From Rhyacichthys aspro (taxonomy: Eukaryota; Chordata; Actinopteri; Gobiiformes; Rhyacichthyidae): a stretch of DNA of 64,000 bases. Positions 1-13,100 of this stretch are shown piece by piece; the stretch's first letter is position 1, and each line of letters opens with the position of its first letter. The stretch spans positions 1,159,160 to 1,223,159 of the forward strand of contig CM072148.1 in assembly GCA_036850595.1 (NCBI GenBank). The letters are read 5' to 3'. The position numbers and the translations under genes are program-made. The notes under the pieces are model-generated. The model did no database searches. It was not told the DNA's origin and saw only the letters and a list, made by a program, of their open reading frames with translations.

Positions 1-429
1 TCCTGACCCAGTCCCTCTCAGATGAACTGTTCCTGATGATATTATCATGGACTACATTCATATACATGTTTCATTCACCTGTTCATATGATGGACTATTT
101 GTCAGTGACTGTCCTGGACACATCTATTGCGTGGCCTGTCCGTCCTGGGAGTGGATCCCTCCTTCTCTGGTTCTTCCTGAGGTTTCTCTTTTTCCCCGGC
201 TGGGTTTTTTGAGTTTTTCCTGTCTCCAGTTTTTCCTGTGAAGCCCTTTAACCTGAAGAGACGTGGTGTGAAGTGTTGAAATGAAGTAGATTTACGCTTG
301 TGTTCATAATAATACAGCAGTGTGTTTAAAAATCATCAAATCATGATCAAATGTGTTATTCCTTTACAGAAGTGAAGAAAAGGGGAATATTAGACTGTTC
401 AAATAAATAGTTTGGTGCAAGCTTCATGA
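1..429. other. Noncoding sequence with a dispersed teleost repeat
   Basis: No supportable gene. The stretch around 100-240 (tgtcctgggagtggatccct and the following ggtttctctttttcccc) resembles a repeat I have seen often in fish genomes, but I cannot name the family. The homology with the 3' flank of the NLR at 19208 starts only at about 430, so this part is not an NLR tail that can be matched inside the window. Confidence 0.5.
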
Positions 430-1457
430 TCTGGATGTTCCTCAGACTCTAGTTGGGTTTATCTCCAGGATCATGGATCAGTTTGAACCAGACACTGATC
501 CAAACACAGCAGTAAGAGCAGCATCTTGGTTCAGAACAAGACTGACCTTAATCCAACACAAAACTTGTTTCTGAGACAAACCCATAAAATCAGAGGAACA
601 GTGAGTGTAGTTCAGTCTCAGATGTTCACAGGAGCCAGAAGCTTCTCAAAACACTGTTGATACAAGAATTATTAGAGATTCATAGAAAGATTCATCTACA
701 GCATCATCACTTTATTCACAAAATGTTTGAGTTTGTAGAAAAACAGACTAATATTCACAATGTTCATGTTTTAATTTAGAACAGAATGTACAGTTTTCCC
801 AAAGCTTTTGTGTGAATGAAAATAAAAGATATTAAAAGGAACCTTATAAACTCACTGTTTTAAACTCTTTTTTTTATCTGGTTAAAATGAAACTTTAGTT
901 TCAAAACTAATGACATGACCTTTGTCCTTTTCTCTGAATCTCTTGTTTTTAATCTTTCCCTGAACTTCAGTCCCGCTCCAGGATCCTGAATCACTGTTGC
1001 TCCTAAAATCACTCCATGTTTTCAGTCTTCAGTAAAAGTTGGGCTCAAATATCGTTATTACTTTATTCAAGACACTTGTGACAGGTTTTTTTAATACAGT
1101 GCAGCCCTAGTTTTGACTCATTAAACTGCAGAGGTTTCCTGTGCAGTGGTCTTTACTCACCACTAGATGGTGCTGTAGCCTCTAGTGTTGAACAGCTCAA
1201 AGACAGATATTTTCTCCTTCAGTCAGTGAAGTGCACAGATATTTTAAGAGCAGGTGCTCAACCAAGAAGAAAGGGCACTTGCATATTGCTAAAATAATTT
1301 ACCCACAGTATCAGAAATCTTGTGTTAACAGTGAATTAGTGGTAGTACTAATTTCACTGTAGTTATTTACTGGAGTAATCCCACAAAATCTAAAAGAATT
1401 ATTAGGTCACACAGAACATCAGTATTTATTTAGTATTAGTCACAAGTTATTAATATT
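430..1457 (+). repeat. Segmental duplication: copy of the NLR 3' flank
   Basis: The sequence is nearly identical to 19208-20232, starting at ctggatgttcctcagactct and including the AATAAA-bearing segment, with scattered substitutions and small indels. In the second copy it lies directly downstream of the B30.2 stop codon, so here it is an NLR 3' flank without its gene. It forms the left part of the larger duplicated block that ends at the first gap. Confidence 0.85.
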
Positions 1458-4090
1458 AAACAAAAAATGTGCAGCTTCTATTAAAAATAAATAGTAAATA
1501 GTAAATTATTAAAGTCTTTGCACAGACAAATGACAAATAAATGCAATTGTGCAAAATGCTTTTCTCAACAACAGTGGGTCTTTTCACACCAAATACCATC
1601 AAAACCAAAATGATTTTCCTGCTATTTTCTGGACTACAACAAGCATTATTCAATAAGGACACAAGAGAAGCTAAACCAGATGCAGACCTAGACTAAACCT
1701 GAACTAAATCATGACTAAACCTGAACTAAACCGAAGCTAAGCACAATGAAAATCTTGTCATAATCTACCAGAAGTAACCCATGACTAATCTAGGAACCTA
1801 AACCAGGAGTAAGTAGTCTGCTAAATCAGAGGAACCACAAGAACCCTGTGTTTTTACAAGCCAGAATATTTTTAATGTGTTGATCTAGGCCTATATAATA
1901 CACTATAGTCTTTAAAATGTGCAGACATGGAATCAGAAGGACCAATCTTTAGGCTAGTTATTAAAATATCAAGATCCAAATGGCCAAAGTGGCTTGTGAG
2001 AGTAATTATGTACAACCAACCAAACAACCAACCAAATAACCAACCAACTAACCACGTGCTACCAACCAAACTACTGTAACCCCATTAGTTTTAGTACCCA
2101 ATAATGCTCTACTTTTTGTTAAATGAGATTCATCCGCGCTAAGCCCACATAAGCCCCGTATGTAGGCCGAAAGGTGAAGTCGAAGCCTCATTGGTCGAAA
2201 AAACCTTATTCCCGCCTTCCGCTGCTCTTGACCTTTGAACTTTCCAGAACGTTTGGGACACCGCTGCTGATCCTCACCGAAAAGCTCATCGCTAAAAAAG
2301 AAAAATAGATAAATCAATCAAATATTCATAACAAAAGTCTACGTGGACCTTGGAGGAAAGGATCCGAGTGCTTTGAGATTATTTTGGACCTTGGAATCGA
2401 CACGGTGAGTCAAACTAAAGGAAGCTAACTGTTGGGCTAATGGTTGGGCTAAGCAGCTAATAAGCAGCTAACGGATAATTAATGGCTTGAATATGTTTGT
2501 ACAGGGGTCAGCAACCCAAAATGTTCACAGAGACATATTGGACCAAAAAAAAACAAAAAAATGTGTCTGGAGCCGCAAAAAATTAAAAGCCTTACATGAG
2601 CCTTATATGAAGGCAACACAGGCTGTAAGTGTATATTAGCTATATTAGCCTGTTTTCAAAATGACTAAGTAGGCTACAAATACAAAATGAGCATTCATGA
2701 TTAAATGTTTATTTTCCCTGCAGTGCATCTTGGAGAGAATGACGCACCACGTGACTACTTTGCTGTATATTTGGTGCTTTAAGTTTAACTTCCATTACAA
2801 TATTAATGTCATCAGCTATCTTTCTCTTTTACCCTTTGGGATCCATGGCCCATGACACACCCGCCGGTTTGTTTACAACAGCCACCTGACTGGCACGCGC
2901 TCAAACGTGTGTCGCAGGCTATGACGCAAATCTTCATGGTCAGAAATGTTGAAATTTAATATTTATTATACACATTTTTACAGCATTGGAAAACATTAAG
3001 AATTTTTTTTGTCAACTGGGGCTGGGGCTCGGGCTCATGTTAATTTAGCAGCTATGTCACAAGAAATGCTAAAGCTAACCACGTTTTCCCTGTGGCGCAG
3101 ATGTACGGGGTTTCCCAGAGTTAACTTGTTTTCAACGGCACTAACTTGTTTTTAAAGCACTTTGGTGGTGTGCTAGTGATGTATTAGTGCTAATGGTTGA
3201 ATATTTATGTCTCTAAAAGTGTTTAAGGATAATTTTGAAGTTCTAAAATTAAAGCTCTTTTATTTGCACTTGATATGTTAGCAGTGCTCTGTAATGAAAC
3301 GAGTGTGTCACTGCATGGCCTAACGTGCAACTATACAATATGCCCATTTATTCATTTTTGTCATTATTGGACAGATTTAAGTTAGAACAATGTATTTTGA
3401 CAATATTGTGAAGATTTGTTTTGATAAAAGCATTATATTACACTAAGGAAAAATGAGAAATGTTGAGATATGTATTTTGGTCATTTTATTTTGCAAATTT
3501 AAGTGTTTTAACATGTTTATTGATTGATATGCATTGTACTGCTATGGTACAATACATTTTAAAGGTACCATACTGTAAAAAAAAAACAAATTACTATAAT
3601 TTATAGTGAATTCATGATCTCTGTTAAAATGTGAACTTCTGATAATTAAATTAGCTGGGATTTAAAAAATACATTTCATGATTAAGCTATATGATAAAAA
3701 TATTATTAGAAATGTTTTGTGCTATTAGTTTAGATTAAAGTACGTGCATTATTGATTATATGGCCATATAAATTATATAGAAATATGAACTTAATTAGTA
3801 ATACCGCACCTCCCACAGACTTTTGACTTTTGGATCCTACTTGACACTGGACTACATTATCTGAGCTCAGATAGGACACTTGGGGTATTATTTGAGTGGT
3901 ATTTTAATTTGTATTGTTATATTTGTGCTCGAATGTGCACTGTTAAATTGTGTTCAATACAATTAAGAGCAACGTTATTTGTGACTCCAGTCATTCTTCT
4001 GCATGACACTTACTTTAGCACTACTACAAACCTAGTCCCCAACCCAATCTCTACTTATACTTAAGTTACACTACCCCTTCCTGTACCTGG
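1458..4090. other. Copy-1-specific insertion, noncoding, with a hAT-like end
   Basis: This roughly 2.6 kb has no counterpart in the second copy of the duplication. At about 2502 it contains caggggtcagcaaccc, which looks like a hAT-type terminal inverted repeat, followed by an A-rich stretch with ggagccgcaaaa. I did not find the opposite terminus. At 2140-2410 there is a more GC-rich stretch with an inverted CCAAT box (attggtcg) and a good splice-donor-like site (cacg/gtgagt near 2403), so a promoter with a first exon, or part of a transposon, is possible. Short CAACC repeats lie at 2015-2070. No transposase or other protein is readable. Confidence 0.45.
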
Positions 4091-4094
4091 TTAC

Positions 4095-4180
4095 GCAACC
4101 AATCAACCAGGTGCTACCAACCAAACAACCAACAACCTGACTAATCAAACAACCGACCAACCAACCAACCAACCATGTCT
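4095..4180. repeat. CAACC-type minisatellite, short allele
   Basis: An array of accaaccaaacaacc-like units of about 85 bp, followed at 4173-4230 by a unique flank (catgtctggggagagggaag) that also flanks the long array at 20380-20860. The two arrays therefore occupy the same place in the two copies of the duplication and differ about five-fold in length. Confidence 0.8.
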
Positions 4181-4789
4181 GGGGAGAGGGAAGTGTGGGG
4201 GCCTCTGCTTTGACAGCTGCCCCCACACAGATTATTTTTTGGGCTTTTTGGCCTTTATTGACAGTATAACAGTAGCTGGACATGAAACAGGATGAGGGGG
4301 GAATAACACTGAGCAAATGATCTGAGCGAGACTGGAACCCGGGTCTCCCGTGGGCTGGGCTCTACCTGAGGTGTGCTGGGCTCTACCTGAGCTGCAGGGA
4401 CGCCTCCTAAGAAGGTCTTGTTCTTGTCAAGACCAACCAAGACCACAAATGATATATTTGTCTTTTATTGGGCTTGAATGCATCAGTCTCCTTCACAAAC
4501 TCTGACCTCCATGAGTCTGGACTTAGTCTAAGACTGGACTCTAACTGGTTTGGATTTTACCACTGTTCCTTTGAGTCTATTACTGTGTATTGTGCACTGG
4601 TCTTGGTCTTAACTTGGTCTCAATAGAAACAGTCTTGGTTGTAATAGTGTATTTACAATAACTCATGAACAGGATGTTATTTTTCACAGATGGGACAATC
4701 AGAGTGTGGCGTGGGCTTTTCTAAAACTGTGTTAAATGTGTGTTTTACTGTAATAAGACACTCACCCTTTCCCTATTCGTCTGACAGTT

Positions 4790-5022
4790 ACCAACTCGCA
4801 GCAGCAGCTTTTGTGAGTGTGCAGCGTGAATGCATCTGAGCGAGGGTGCGACGGAGAAAAGAGGAAGTTGTGGATGAAGTTAAAAGCCTTCGACACACAC
4901 TGCAGCGCTGTGTGATATAAGAGAACCACCACGGAAGAACAGAGCATCGAGAAGAGATCGAGAGCACACGGCGGCAACGAGACGATGAGACTCAGAGAAA
5001 GACACTGAAGAGAGGCCCCACA
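4790..5022 (+). other. vav1: Putative noncoding first exon of vav1, copy 1
   Basis: A CpG-containing, purine-rich stretch ending in ggccccacag/gtttgtc, a plausible donor. The coding exon at 7049 has a splice acceptor 9 bases before its ATG, so an upstream noncoding exon is needed; this is the best candidate. Compared with copy 2 it carries a local replacement (tgtgatataagagaa instead of cagacac). The exact 5' end cannot be seen. Confidence 0.4.
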
Positions 5023-5689
5023 GGTTTGTCTCGCACTGAGGAACTAGAGTAAGAGCTTTTGTGTTGCTTTGAGTTATTCTGAAGACTGTAATGAGTGTGT
5101 AGAGACAGACTTAAAATAAGGTTTACAGAAGTAAGAGGAATGTGTGTGTTGCTGTAAATGTCTCTCTGCTTCAACAGTTTTCTTATTTTAATGTGAATAA
5201 TTAACCCACAAACAGAATGAACGTGGCTCCACTTTACAAAAGCCTCTTTATGAGCTTTAGTGAAGTGTAAATCATGTCTGGGCTGTTCCTACAGGTGCTT
5301 GAAATGCCTCAAATGTAAAGTTTAAAGGTTTGAACACTGGGTAAAGTCACTTATTTATGTTTAGATTGGTTCATGTCTCTCTCAGGTTTGATTAAAGTGG
5401 GAGGTCACAGCACAGTGGTGATACTCTGCCTTTGTAAAAAGAATTCAAAAGATTTTTCTTTACTATAATGTTGAAAAATAACTGACCGTGTGCATGTTTA
5501 GCTATTATTAGACAATACAAATTAATAGTTGATAAAAGTATAGCTTGTTATGTATGATTATGTGTATCTGTGTAAATATTCATTAACCAAAAAGACTGAA
5601 AATAGAGAGTTTGTTACTGCAGCAGTCATTAGTGATTTCTTACTTGTTAAAATAATGAGTAAAAATAGTTTGCAGCAGTTTTGTCGTGG

Positions 5690-5920
5690 GTTCGATCCCC
5701 GGTTCTCTCCGTGTTACTGTGGGTTCTCCTCCGTCCAAACACATGTATGTTCAGGTGATTGGTGACTCTACAGTGCCCCTAGTGGAGGAATGTGAGAGTG
5801 AATGGTGTCTGTAAGTATCTCTAAGTGTTAACCCTGCGACTAACTGGCCATTGTTCAGAGTGAACCCCTTCCCAGGCCCAAAGCTGCTGGGATAAGCTCC
5901 AGTCCCACGACCCCTAACGT
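5690..5920 (+). repeat. Dispersed teleost repeat with box-B-like motif
   Basis: It begins near gggttcgatcccc (like a tRNA B box) and continues with gactctacagtgcccctagt, taaccctgcgactaactg and gctgctgggataagctccag. Related copies lie at about 14737-14965 and 22485-22715 on the plus strand, with fragments at 31835-31910, 32840-33000 and 42770-42960, some inverted. I cannot name the family; it looks like a SINE or the 3' end of a LINE. Confidence 0.7.
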
Positions 5921-6369
5921 TATGACCATTTATTAATCATTTATAATATAAAATTGTAATTAGTAATTAGTTATGAACCTTTGATAAATGCTTCTTCGTG
6001 GATACTATTTGTGGTGCAAGAGACAAAAATCCAGACACTACAAATATTCATGTATTAATGAGCAGTCTAATTTTTGTGCACAATTATGACTTTGCTGTTG
6101 GCAAAGATTTAAACTGAAAAACTAAACCTAAGGTTGTGTTCACACTTGTTGTGTTAGTTACAGTTTAAATAAACCGGGTGTGGTTGTTCTGTGTGGTTCA
6201 TCTCAGCGCACATTAAATATTCTCACCAAGACGCCTCATAAAGATAGGTCTCTATCAGCATCCAACTGAACTCCATAAAGAGCATAACAAGAGGCAAAAT
6301 ATTAGATTAGTGTTTGGTTCAGGCTCAGAGGAGTCACTGAGTTAAACAGACTGGACCTGATATATTTTT

Positions 6370-6940
6370 CTTCTAGTTGTGAAAATGGTTTAAACCCAAA
6401 TAGTTTATTGTAAAAGAAATAATTTGTGAAAAAACAGTCTTTATGATCCATCTAGTGTTTATTGTAAGGGATTGTAATAGATGAGAACCTCTATTCAGGA
6501 ACAGAAAACCTTGGACAATCACATGCTCCAAAAAGGAGCGCTCCCATTGGTCGACACTTGTCACATGACGTTCCAGGAAGTTTAATAGCTGCAGATAAAG
6601 TGTATTTTCAGCTGAATATGTCTTTTAACAGAGAAACAGCTGAAAAAAGAAAAGCATCAACAGAGAAAAGGGAGGCAACGTAAAACACAGATAAATACTG
6701 TCAATTCAATCACGTAATGTTTAACGAGGAGGAGATAATTGTCGTCCTGACGCTGAAGTCACAGCTAAGCTAACGCTAAACTCTAAACTTCAGTTTGGTC
6801 AAATGGATTAGTATTTTGGAGGAAAAATTGGTCTGGTTTTATTTTTTACTAAAAGAGAAGCAGGAGAGGTCCCTAGGCTGCTTTTGGAGGAGAGTGGAGT
6901 CTGAGACAGAGACAAAAAAAGAAAACTAGAGACTGGAGCT
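6370..6940 (+). repeat. Interspersed repeat, direct copy (copy 1)
   Basis: The segment containing cagctgaatatgtctttta, aaaagcatcaacagagaaaa and taagctaacgctaaac recurs inverted at about 8085-8430, again in copy 2 (23160-23735 direct, 24885-25225 inverted) and once more inverted at 26842-27230. It is noncoding. A short nonautonomous DNA transposon is the likeliest nature, but no clear termini or target duplications were found. Confidence 0.7.
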
Positions 6941-7048
6941 TTAACATTGCCTTATAGTGTGTCTCTGTAGAAAAACCCAAATGTGTGGTAACTAAAATAA
7001 CCCTAAATGTAGCTGGATGTTTTCTGGATGTGTTCACAGAGCGCAGAG

Positions 7049-7327
7049 ATGGAGCTGTGGCGTCAGTGCGCCGGGTGGCTCATCGACTGCAGAGTTCTTC
7101 CAGAGAACCACCGTGTCACCTGGGAGGGGGCACAGGTAAATCAGAAAACACAGATTTATTAACAAACTGCCCTGAATTCTGGAGAGTAAAGTGGCTCCTG
7201 GCGTCCTCAGGTGTGTGAGCTGGCCCAGGCGCTCAGAGACGGAGTGTTACTCTGCCAGCTGCTCAACAACCTTCTGCCTCAGTCCATCAACCTGAGAGAG
7301 ATCAACCTGCGGCCTCAGATGTCCCAG
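7049..7327 (+). CDS. vav1: vav1 coding exons 1-2, upstream duplicate copy
   Basis: Exon 1 (7049-7135, 29 codons, starting MELWRQC) and exon 2 (7211-7327, 39 codons, [11 protein letters not shown] through [12 protein letters not shown]) have good splice sites (cag/gtaaat, ctcag/gtgtgt, ccag/gtaata). They encode the first 68 residues of the Vav1 calponin-homology domain and match the family closely. This copy is open throughout. It is separated from vav1 exon 3 by a gap, a whole NLR gene and a second copy of the same exons at 23842-24118. It is either a real partial duplication or the same exons from the other haplotype. I favour the latter. Confidence 0.85.
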
Positions 7328-10056
7328 GTAATACCCCACTGTCACTGTCTGTTTCTATAGCGACCAGCGGCAGGACGGAAGCCCGATAGGGAAATGTCAC
7401 GATCTCTATCTGTTCACATCTGACACAAGGGCACGCAGCTAACGCTAACGCTACAGGTCACTCATACATTCATTCATTCATCAAACAAAATAATATGAAC
7501 AATTGAAATATGAAATGATGGAAAACAAAGACTATATATTTTATGTTTTTGTTTTTAGATCAAATCCTCTTCAGCCCAAATGAAAACACTAAAGAGCAGG
7601 CACTACATAAAGAAAATCAATTCTATTATATATATATATATATATATATCTAAAATGTTAAGTCTTATAGGTTTTGAAAAACGCAGTATTAAAAAAAAAC
7701 TAAACTCCTGTTGGTTATCTGGACAGGTTTTTTCTTTTGTCTCTCAAAAATATAGCCGTGTAATTTGCATTTGACGCCTTTCATATGATCTTTCGTTCGA
7801 CCTGAGCTGTTTTTTGATCAGGCCTCAGTCTCAGTCTGTTCTGAGTCGAGAGTGTGAGATGAGACAACTGTGATGGAGTCTGTGGTTACGGTCACACTTC
7901 ACAGATGCAGGAGAACCCAAAATGTCTGTCTGAGAATGGGTTTTACAAAAGAAACAACCAGTTTAACCACGAAAATATGGCAACAAATGATTATTTCCTG
8001 TAAATAATTTAGTGTTACATCCACTGGGAAAGTTTGTAACAGTGGTGAGAGCAACATAAGAAATAATAGTAAAACTCATTTTATTTATTAAAGCTCCACT
8101 CCAGATGTTCTTTTTTTGTCCTTGTCTCAGACTCTCCTCCAAAAAAAGCTTAGGGACCTCTCCTGCTTCTCTTTTATTAAAAAATAAAACCAGACCAACT
8201 TTTCCTCCAAAATACTAATCCATTTGACCAAACTGAAGTTTAGAGTTTAGCGTTAGCTTAGCTGTGACTTCAGCGTCAGGACGACAATTATCTCCTCCTC
8301 GTTAAACATTACGTGATTGAATTGACAGTATTTATCTGTGTTTTACGTTGCCTCCCTTTTCTCTGTTGATGCTTTTCTTTTTTCAGCTGTTTCTCTGTTA
8401 AAAGACATATTCAGCTGAAAATTCCTTTTAACTTTTTTTAAGTTAATACAACAATTTCTTGCATGAACAGGGCTTGAGGCTTAAGGGAGGCAAATGAGGT
8501 ACATAAAAAGTGATCTAAATACAGCACTAAAAAAATAATAATGCAATACACTGAAGTCATGATATTACAATTTAAATTCATCACAAAAGCTTTGTTTTGA
8601 AGGCTTTTGGGTTTGTAAAATAATTTAATGAGACTAAATAGTAGTTATATATGAGTAAATGACTGCACATTTGCAACTTTATCATTACTGCCCTCATAAT
8701 AAACTATTTTCCAACTAGAAGAAAACATATCTGTTTAAGCTCCAAATAAACACAGTCTGTTTAAGCTCCAGAATAAGCAAAGTGTGACTCTCAGAAAGCA
8801 GCTTTGAGGGAACTCCTTCGACCCACTGCGATGTCTAATGTGTTAGACGTGAATACGTGAAACTCTGGAAATCCTTTGAGATCAAACATTAGGACACCTC
8901 CCATTGATTAACTGAAAGTCCGCTCTGACGTGACACAAACGAAAGACCTGGAGTATTACACAAGAGCAGTGTGTGCACAGCGGCATCGGACAGAACTCAA
9001 CATTTCCCCTTTTCTCAAAATGGAGTTCCTCTTTTCCTGCTGAACAGAACAAACAGAGACACAGCTGCGAGTGTTGCAGGAAGTGATCAGACCACCGCGC
9101 TCTGAGCTCTGTGGCGGCGCCGGGACCATTAACTGTGGTGTAAACCACAGTAATAATGCACATGAGAGGTCATAGAGTTAGTGTGGGATATAATAAAGCA
9201 GAACATTATAGAGTTAGTAATGTTTGGCCTATAGATACAGAGCAGCAGAACATATAAACCCAACTGGGAGAAAAAAAAAAGAAAATATCAGGTTTTGAAA
9301 CTGGTCAGAACAGGACACTTTCTCCCAAAACCTCCTGCAGCTGCTCCTCACTTCAGATGTTTACAGACTCAAAACATGGCCATCGCAACTTTTTTTGAGA
9401 TATATTTCTGCAATCAAATTCAAAATGAGCTAAAATATCTCCATTTCAACTCCTGATGTGTTCTTAATGTTCTATTGTGAATTAAATATGGGTTTGTAAG
9501 ATTTGCTAATCGTTTTTAGGAGGAATTAGGTTTGTAATAGTGTACACATGAAATAGAGATCAGGTTTTGGAGCCAGAAGTTTGGGAAGCATTAGCATAAC
9601 ATTTATCGTTCGCTGGTTAGTGAGGTTTGACCAGTGTTTAGAGAGTGATGCATAAATAAAAATAAAGAATCAGAATTAGACTCAGAAACGTACATTCTGG
9701 AAGTTCTTGATGCCCTGGTGAGTTTTCAGAGTCGTCAGTGCAACTCGTGCTATTTTCATTAGCTTCTAATGCTAATGGACAGGAAAGTTGAGCAGAAGTT
9801 TAATGGAACACATTGTACTAGGTCTGGTTAACCACAGACATTAACTGCAATCACTGTAAAGCTAAAATATGACTGCACATATATTCAGTTTGCATTTTGT
9901 GACCTTTGTGAACCGAGGTCAAGAGGAAACACGTAAACTCTTTCTTCTACGTGGCCTTTGTATGTAAATGTAAAGATTGTCAACATTTGCGCTCAATGAA
10001 TTCAGACTTGGTCCCTGTTTGGAGCAAATGGAACCAGGTTAAACTACTTTTGACTT
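7328..10056 (+). repeat. Segmental duplication, copy 1: vav1 intron 2
   Basis: Matches 24119-26842, including a (TA)n tract near 7627, the inverted interspersed repeat at 8085-8430, and a fragment at about 9360-9500 related to repeats at 43670-44190 and 49870-50210. It ends at the gap on gactt, exactly where copy 2 enters an inverted interspersed repeat (cagcgtcaggacgac). A contig end at a repeat border is typical of an assembly break. No gene is seen. Confidence 0.85.
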
Positions 10057-10156
10057 NNNNNNNNNNNNNNNNNNNNNNNNNNNNNNNNNNNNNNNNNNNN
10101 NNNNNNNNNNNNNNNNNNNNNNNNNNNNNNNNNNNNNNNNNNNNNNNNNNNNNNNN
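10057..10156. other. Assembly gap (100 N)
   Basis: Exactly 100 N, a conventional size for a gap of unknown length. Left of it lies vav1 intron 2 (copy 1); right of it the 5' flank of an NLR gene. Confidence 0.99.
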
Positions 10157-13100
10157 ACAATTATTAATAGATGAGTCAAATTATTATTTTTTCTATTGAA
10201 TAAACAAATCAAAATCTCATTTATCAAAGTGTACACGATCATCAAACATGTCAATGATGTGTTTGAGTATAATGCAGTCTTTCTGTTTCAGTTTGTTAGA
10301 TTTCATTTCTTAAAGCTCATGTTTTCCTTTATGAACCAGGACCCATCAGAAACCAGACTCTTCTGGACCTGGTCCCAGCTGTGAGTCCTTCAGGAGCGAC
10401 CGGTCGATGGGACGAATAATAGACCTTAAATCACAGTCATCAATAAAAAGTTTGTTGAAGCATAAAAGAAGATCAAGGTGAATTTAAAACATAATTAAAA
10501 GACTAATGTTGAAGTAGAATATGTTTGTCTTGATTGTTCAACAGAAAAAACTCAACGTCAGAAGAAAAGTCTGACATTTAAAAGAAAAGATGATGAGATG
10601 TTTTATAATGTTGGCAACGATAAAAACTATGCAACAATAAAATTCAACAGAAGAACATTTCAGATAATCTCTAACAGTGAAATAAAATTCAAATAATCAC
10701 ATAAAATAAATGTATCTGCATCTCTTTTTATCTTTCATCAGAGAAAACATTAAAATCCTCAAAACCCCAAATAAAATAAAATAAATGCATTTAATTATTT
10801 GTCTCTGGAGCCTTTAATGTTATGTTATGACCCAGGATCCAAAAAGCTGAAGGTAGCTCCAGCTGTGAGTCCTTCAGGAGCGACCGGTCGATGGAAGAAC
10901 CAGGAAACACCACAAAGATGTGAGATTCCATCAAACTGTGAAAGAACAAGGTTAAATAAAACCCTTCAACAAACGAGACCTGACTCTGAATCTGAAGAGT
11001 GACCAGTTTAGGAGAGAGTTCTGAGAGTGAATGTGAAACTGAGAAATAATGAGTGTGTGTTGTGTCCTCATCCACAGAGAGGGGTCAGAGGTCATCAGTG
11101 ATCAACATCAGACACAGCTGGACTCCATATTTATGGTCTGTCATTCACTAAAGTTTGGAAATGTATAGATGATGAGAACTTGTTTTACACAGATCTGAAC
11201 ACTGACTGCATTTGTGTTGTTTCTAATGGATCTGTTCAGCTTCTGGAGGAGAACATCTTCACTTTTGTGGAGAAGGAGCTGAAGAAGCTCCACAAGGTTC
11301 TGAGTACAGATTACCCAGAATGCTTAGAGCATCTGAAGGATGAGGATGAAGAGCAGAGGAGCAGCAGTGAGGCTTTTCTGAAGATCACACTGAACTTCCT
11401 GAGGAGGATGAAGCAGAAGGAGCTGGCTGAGCGTCTGTGGAGCAGTAGGAACATTTAACACATTTAACAAGAGGCTCACACTCATTTTATATTCTCTGAG
11501 ACTCATGGATTTATCTGTTGTCTTCATTCAGGAAGTTCTTCTGCAGTTTGTCAGAGTAAACTGAAGTCTGACCTGCAGCAGAAGTTTGAGTGTGTGTTTG
11601 AGGGCATCACTAAAGCAGGAAACCCCACCCTCCTGAAGCAGATCTACACAGAGCTCTACATCACAGGGAGGGGCTTCAGAGGTCAACCAGGAACATGAGG
11701 TCAGACTCATCGAGACCACCTCCAGGAAACCAGACAGACCAGAGACAGCCATCACATGTGAAGACATCTTTAAAGGCCCAGCTGACACAGATGGACCAAT
11801 CAGAACAGTCCTGACGAAGGGAGTGGCCGGCATCGGAAACGGTGCTGACTCAGAAGTTCAGTCTGGACTGGGCCGAAGGCAGGTCCAACCGGGACGTCCA
11901 GCTGCTGTTCCCGTTCACTTTCAGAGAGCTCAATGTGCTCAGAGACAGACAGTTCAGCCTGGTGGGACTGCTGCACCACTTCTTCAGTCAATCTGCAGGA
12001 CTCTGCAGCTTTGAACAGCTCCAGGTGCTCTTCATCTTTGACGGTCTGGACGAGTGCAGACTTCCTCTGGACTTCACCAAAACCCAGGTCCTGACCGAGG
12101 CCACAGAGTCCAGCTCAGTGGACGTGCTGCTGGTAAACCTCATCAGGGGGAGCCTGCTTCCGAACGCTCGCCTCTGGATAACCACGCGACCCGCGGCGGC
12201 CCATCAGATCCCGCCTTGGTGCGTCTCCATGGTGACGGAGGTCAGAGGGTTCACCGACCCACAGAAGGAGCAGTACTTCAGGAAGAGGTTCGGAGACGGG
12301 GCCGACGCGATCGTCTCCCACATCAGGACGTCCCGCAGCCTCCACATCATGTGCCACATCCCGGTCTTCTGCTGGATCACTGCCACAGTCCTGCTCCATG
12401 TGATGGAGACCAGAGAGAGACAAGAGCTGCCCCGGACCCTCACCCAGATCTACATCCACTTCCTGGTGGTTCAGGCCAAAGTCAAGAGCCTCAAGTATGA
12501 AGAAGGATCTGAGACGGACCCTCACTGGACTCCAGAGACCAGGAAGATGGTGGAGTCTCTGGGAAAACTGGCCTTTGAGCAGCTGCAGAAAGGAAACCTG
12601 ATCTTCTACGAGTCAGACCTGAGCGAGTGTGGCCTGGACGACGCTGAGGCCTCAGTTTACTCTGGAGTGTTCACACAGGTCTTTAGAGAGGAGCCAGGTC
12701 TGTACCAGGACAAGGTCTACTGCTTCGTCCATCTGAGCGTCCAGGAGTTTCTGGCTGCTCTTCACGTCCATCAGACCTTCATCAAAACTGGACTCAACCT
12801 TCTCTAGAAAAAGCAGAGGGTTCCACTGCTCAAAGTCAAACCTAAACTGAAGCATCTTCACCAAACAGCTGTGGACCAGGCCTTACAGAGTCCAAATGGA
12901 CACCTGGACTTGTTCCTGCGCTTCCTTCTGGGTCTTTCACTGTCGACCAATCAGAGCCTTCTACGAGGTCTGCTGACACAAACAGGAAGTAGCTCCCAGA
13001 CCAATCATAAAACAGCTGAGTACATCAAGAAGAAGATGAGTGAGGATGTGTCTGCAGAGAGAAGCATTAACCTGTTCCACTGTCTGAATGAACTGAATGA

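Larger units (their letters stand above)
4181..7048 (+). repeat. Segmental duplication, copy 1: vav1 5' region
   Basis: Matches 20861-23841 almost base for base apart from small indels. It includes a putative noncoding first exon of vav1, a first intron with a tRNA-box-B-like dispersed repeat (about 5690-5920) and one copy of an interspersed repeat (about 6370-6940). The intron ends in the acceptor tgttcacag, 9 bases before the vav1 ATG. Confidence 0.85.

Noticed and set aside
5685..5705. tRNA-like B box (gggttcgatcccc) suggesting a tRNA gene
   Set aside because: No A box or cloverleaf around it; it belongs to a dispersed repeat found elsewhere in the window.
10039..10254. Open frames running through the N block
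   Set aside because: Artefacts of translating unknown bases.
12054..12525. Frames of about 140 codons on both strands inside the NACHT exon
   Set aside because: Shadows of the NACHT reading frame; no domain.
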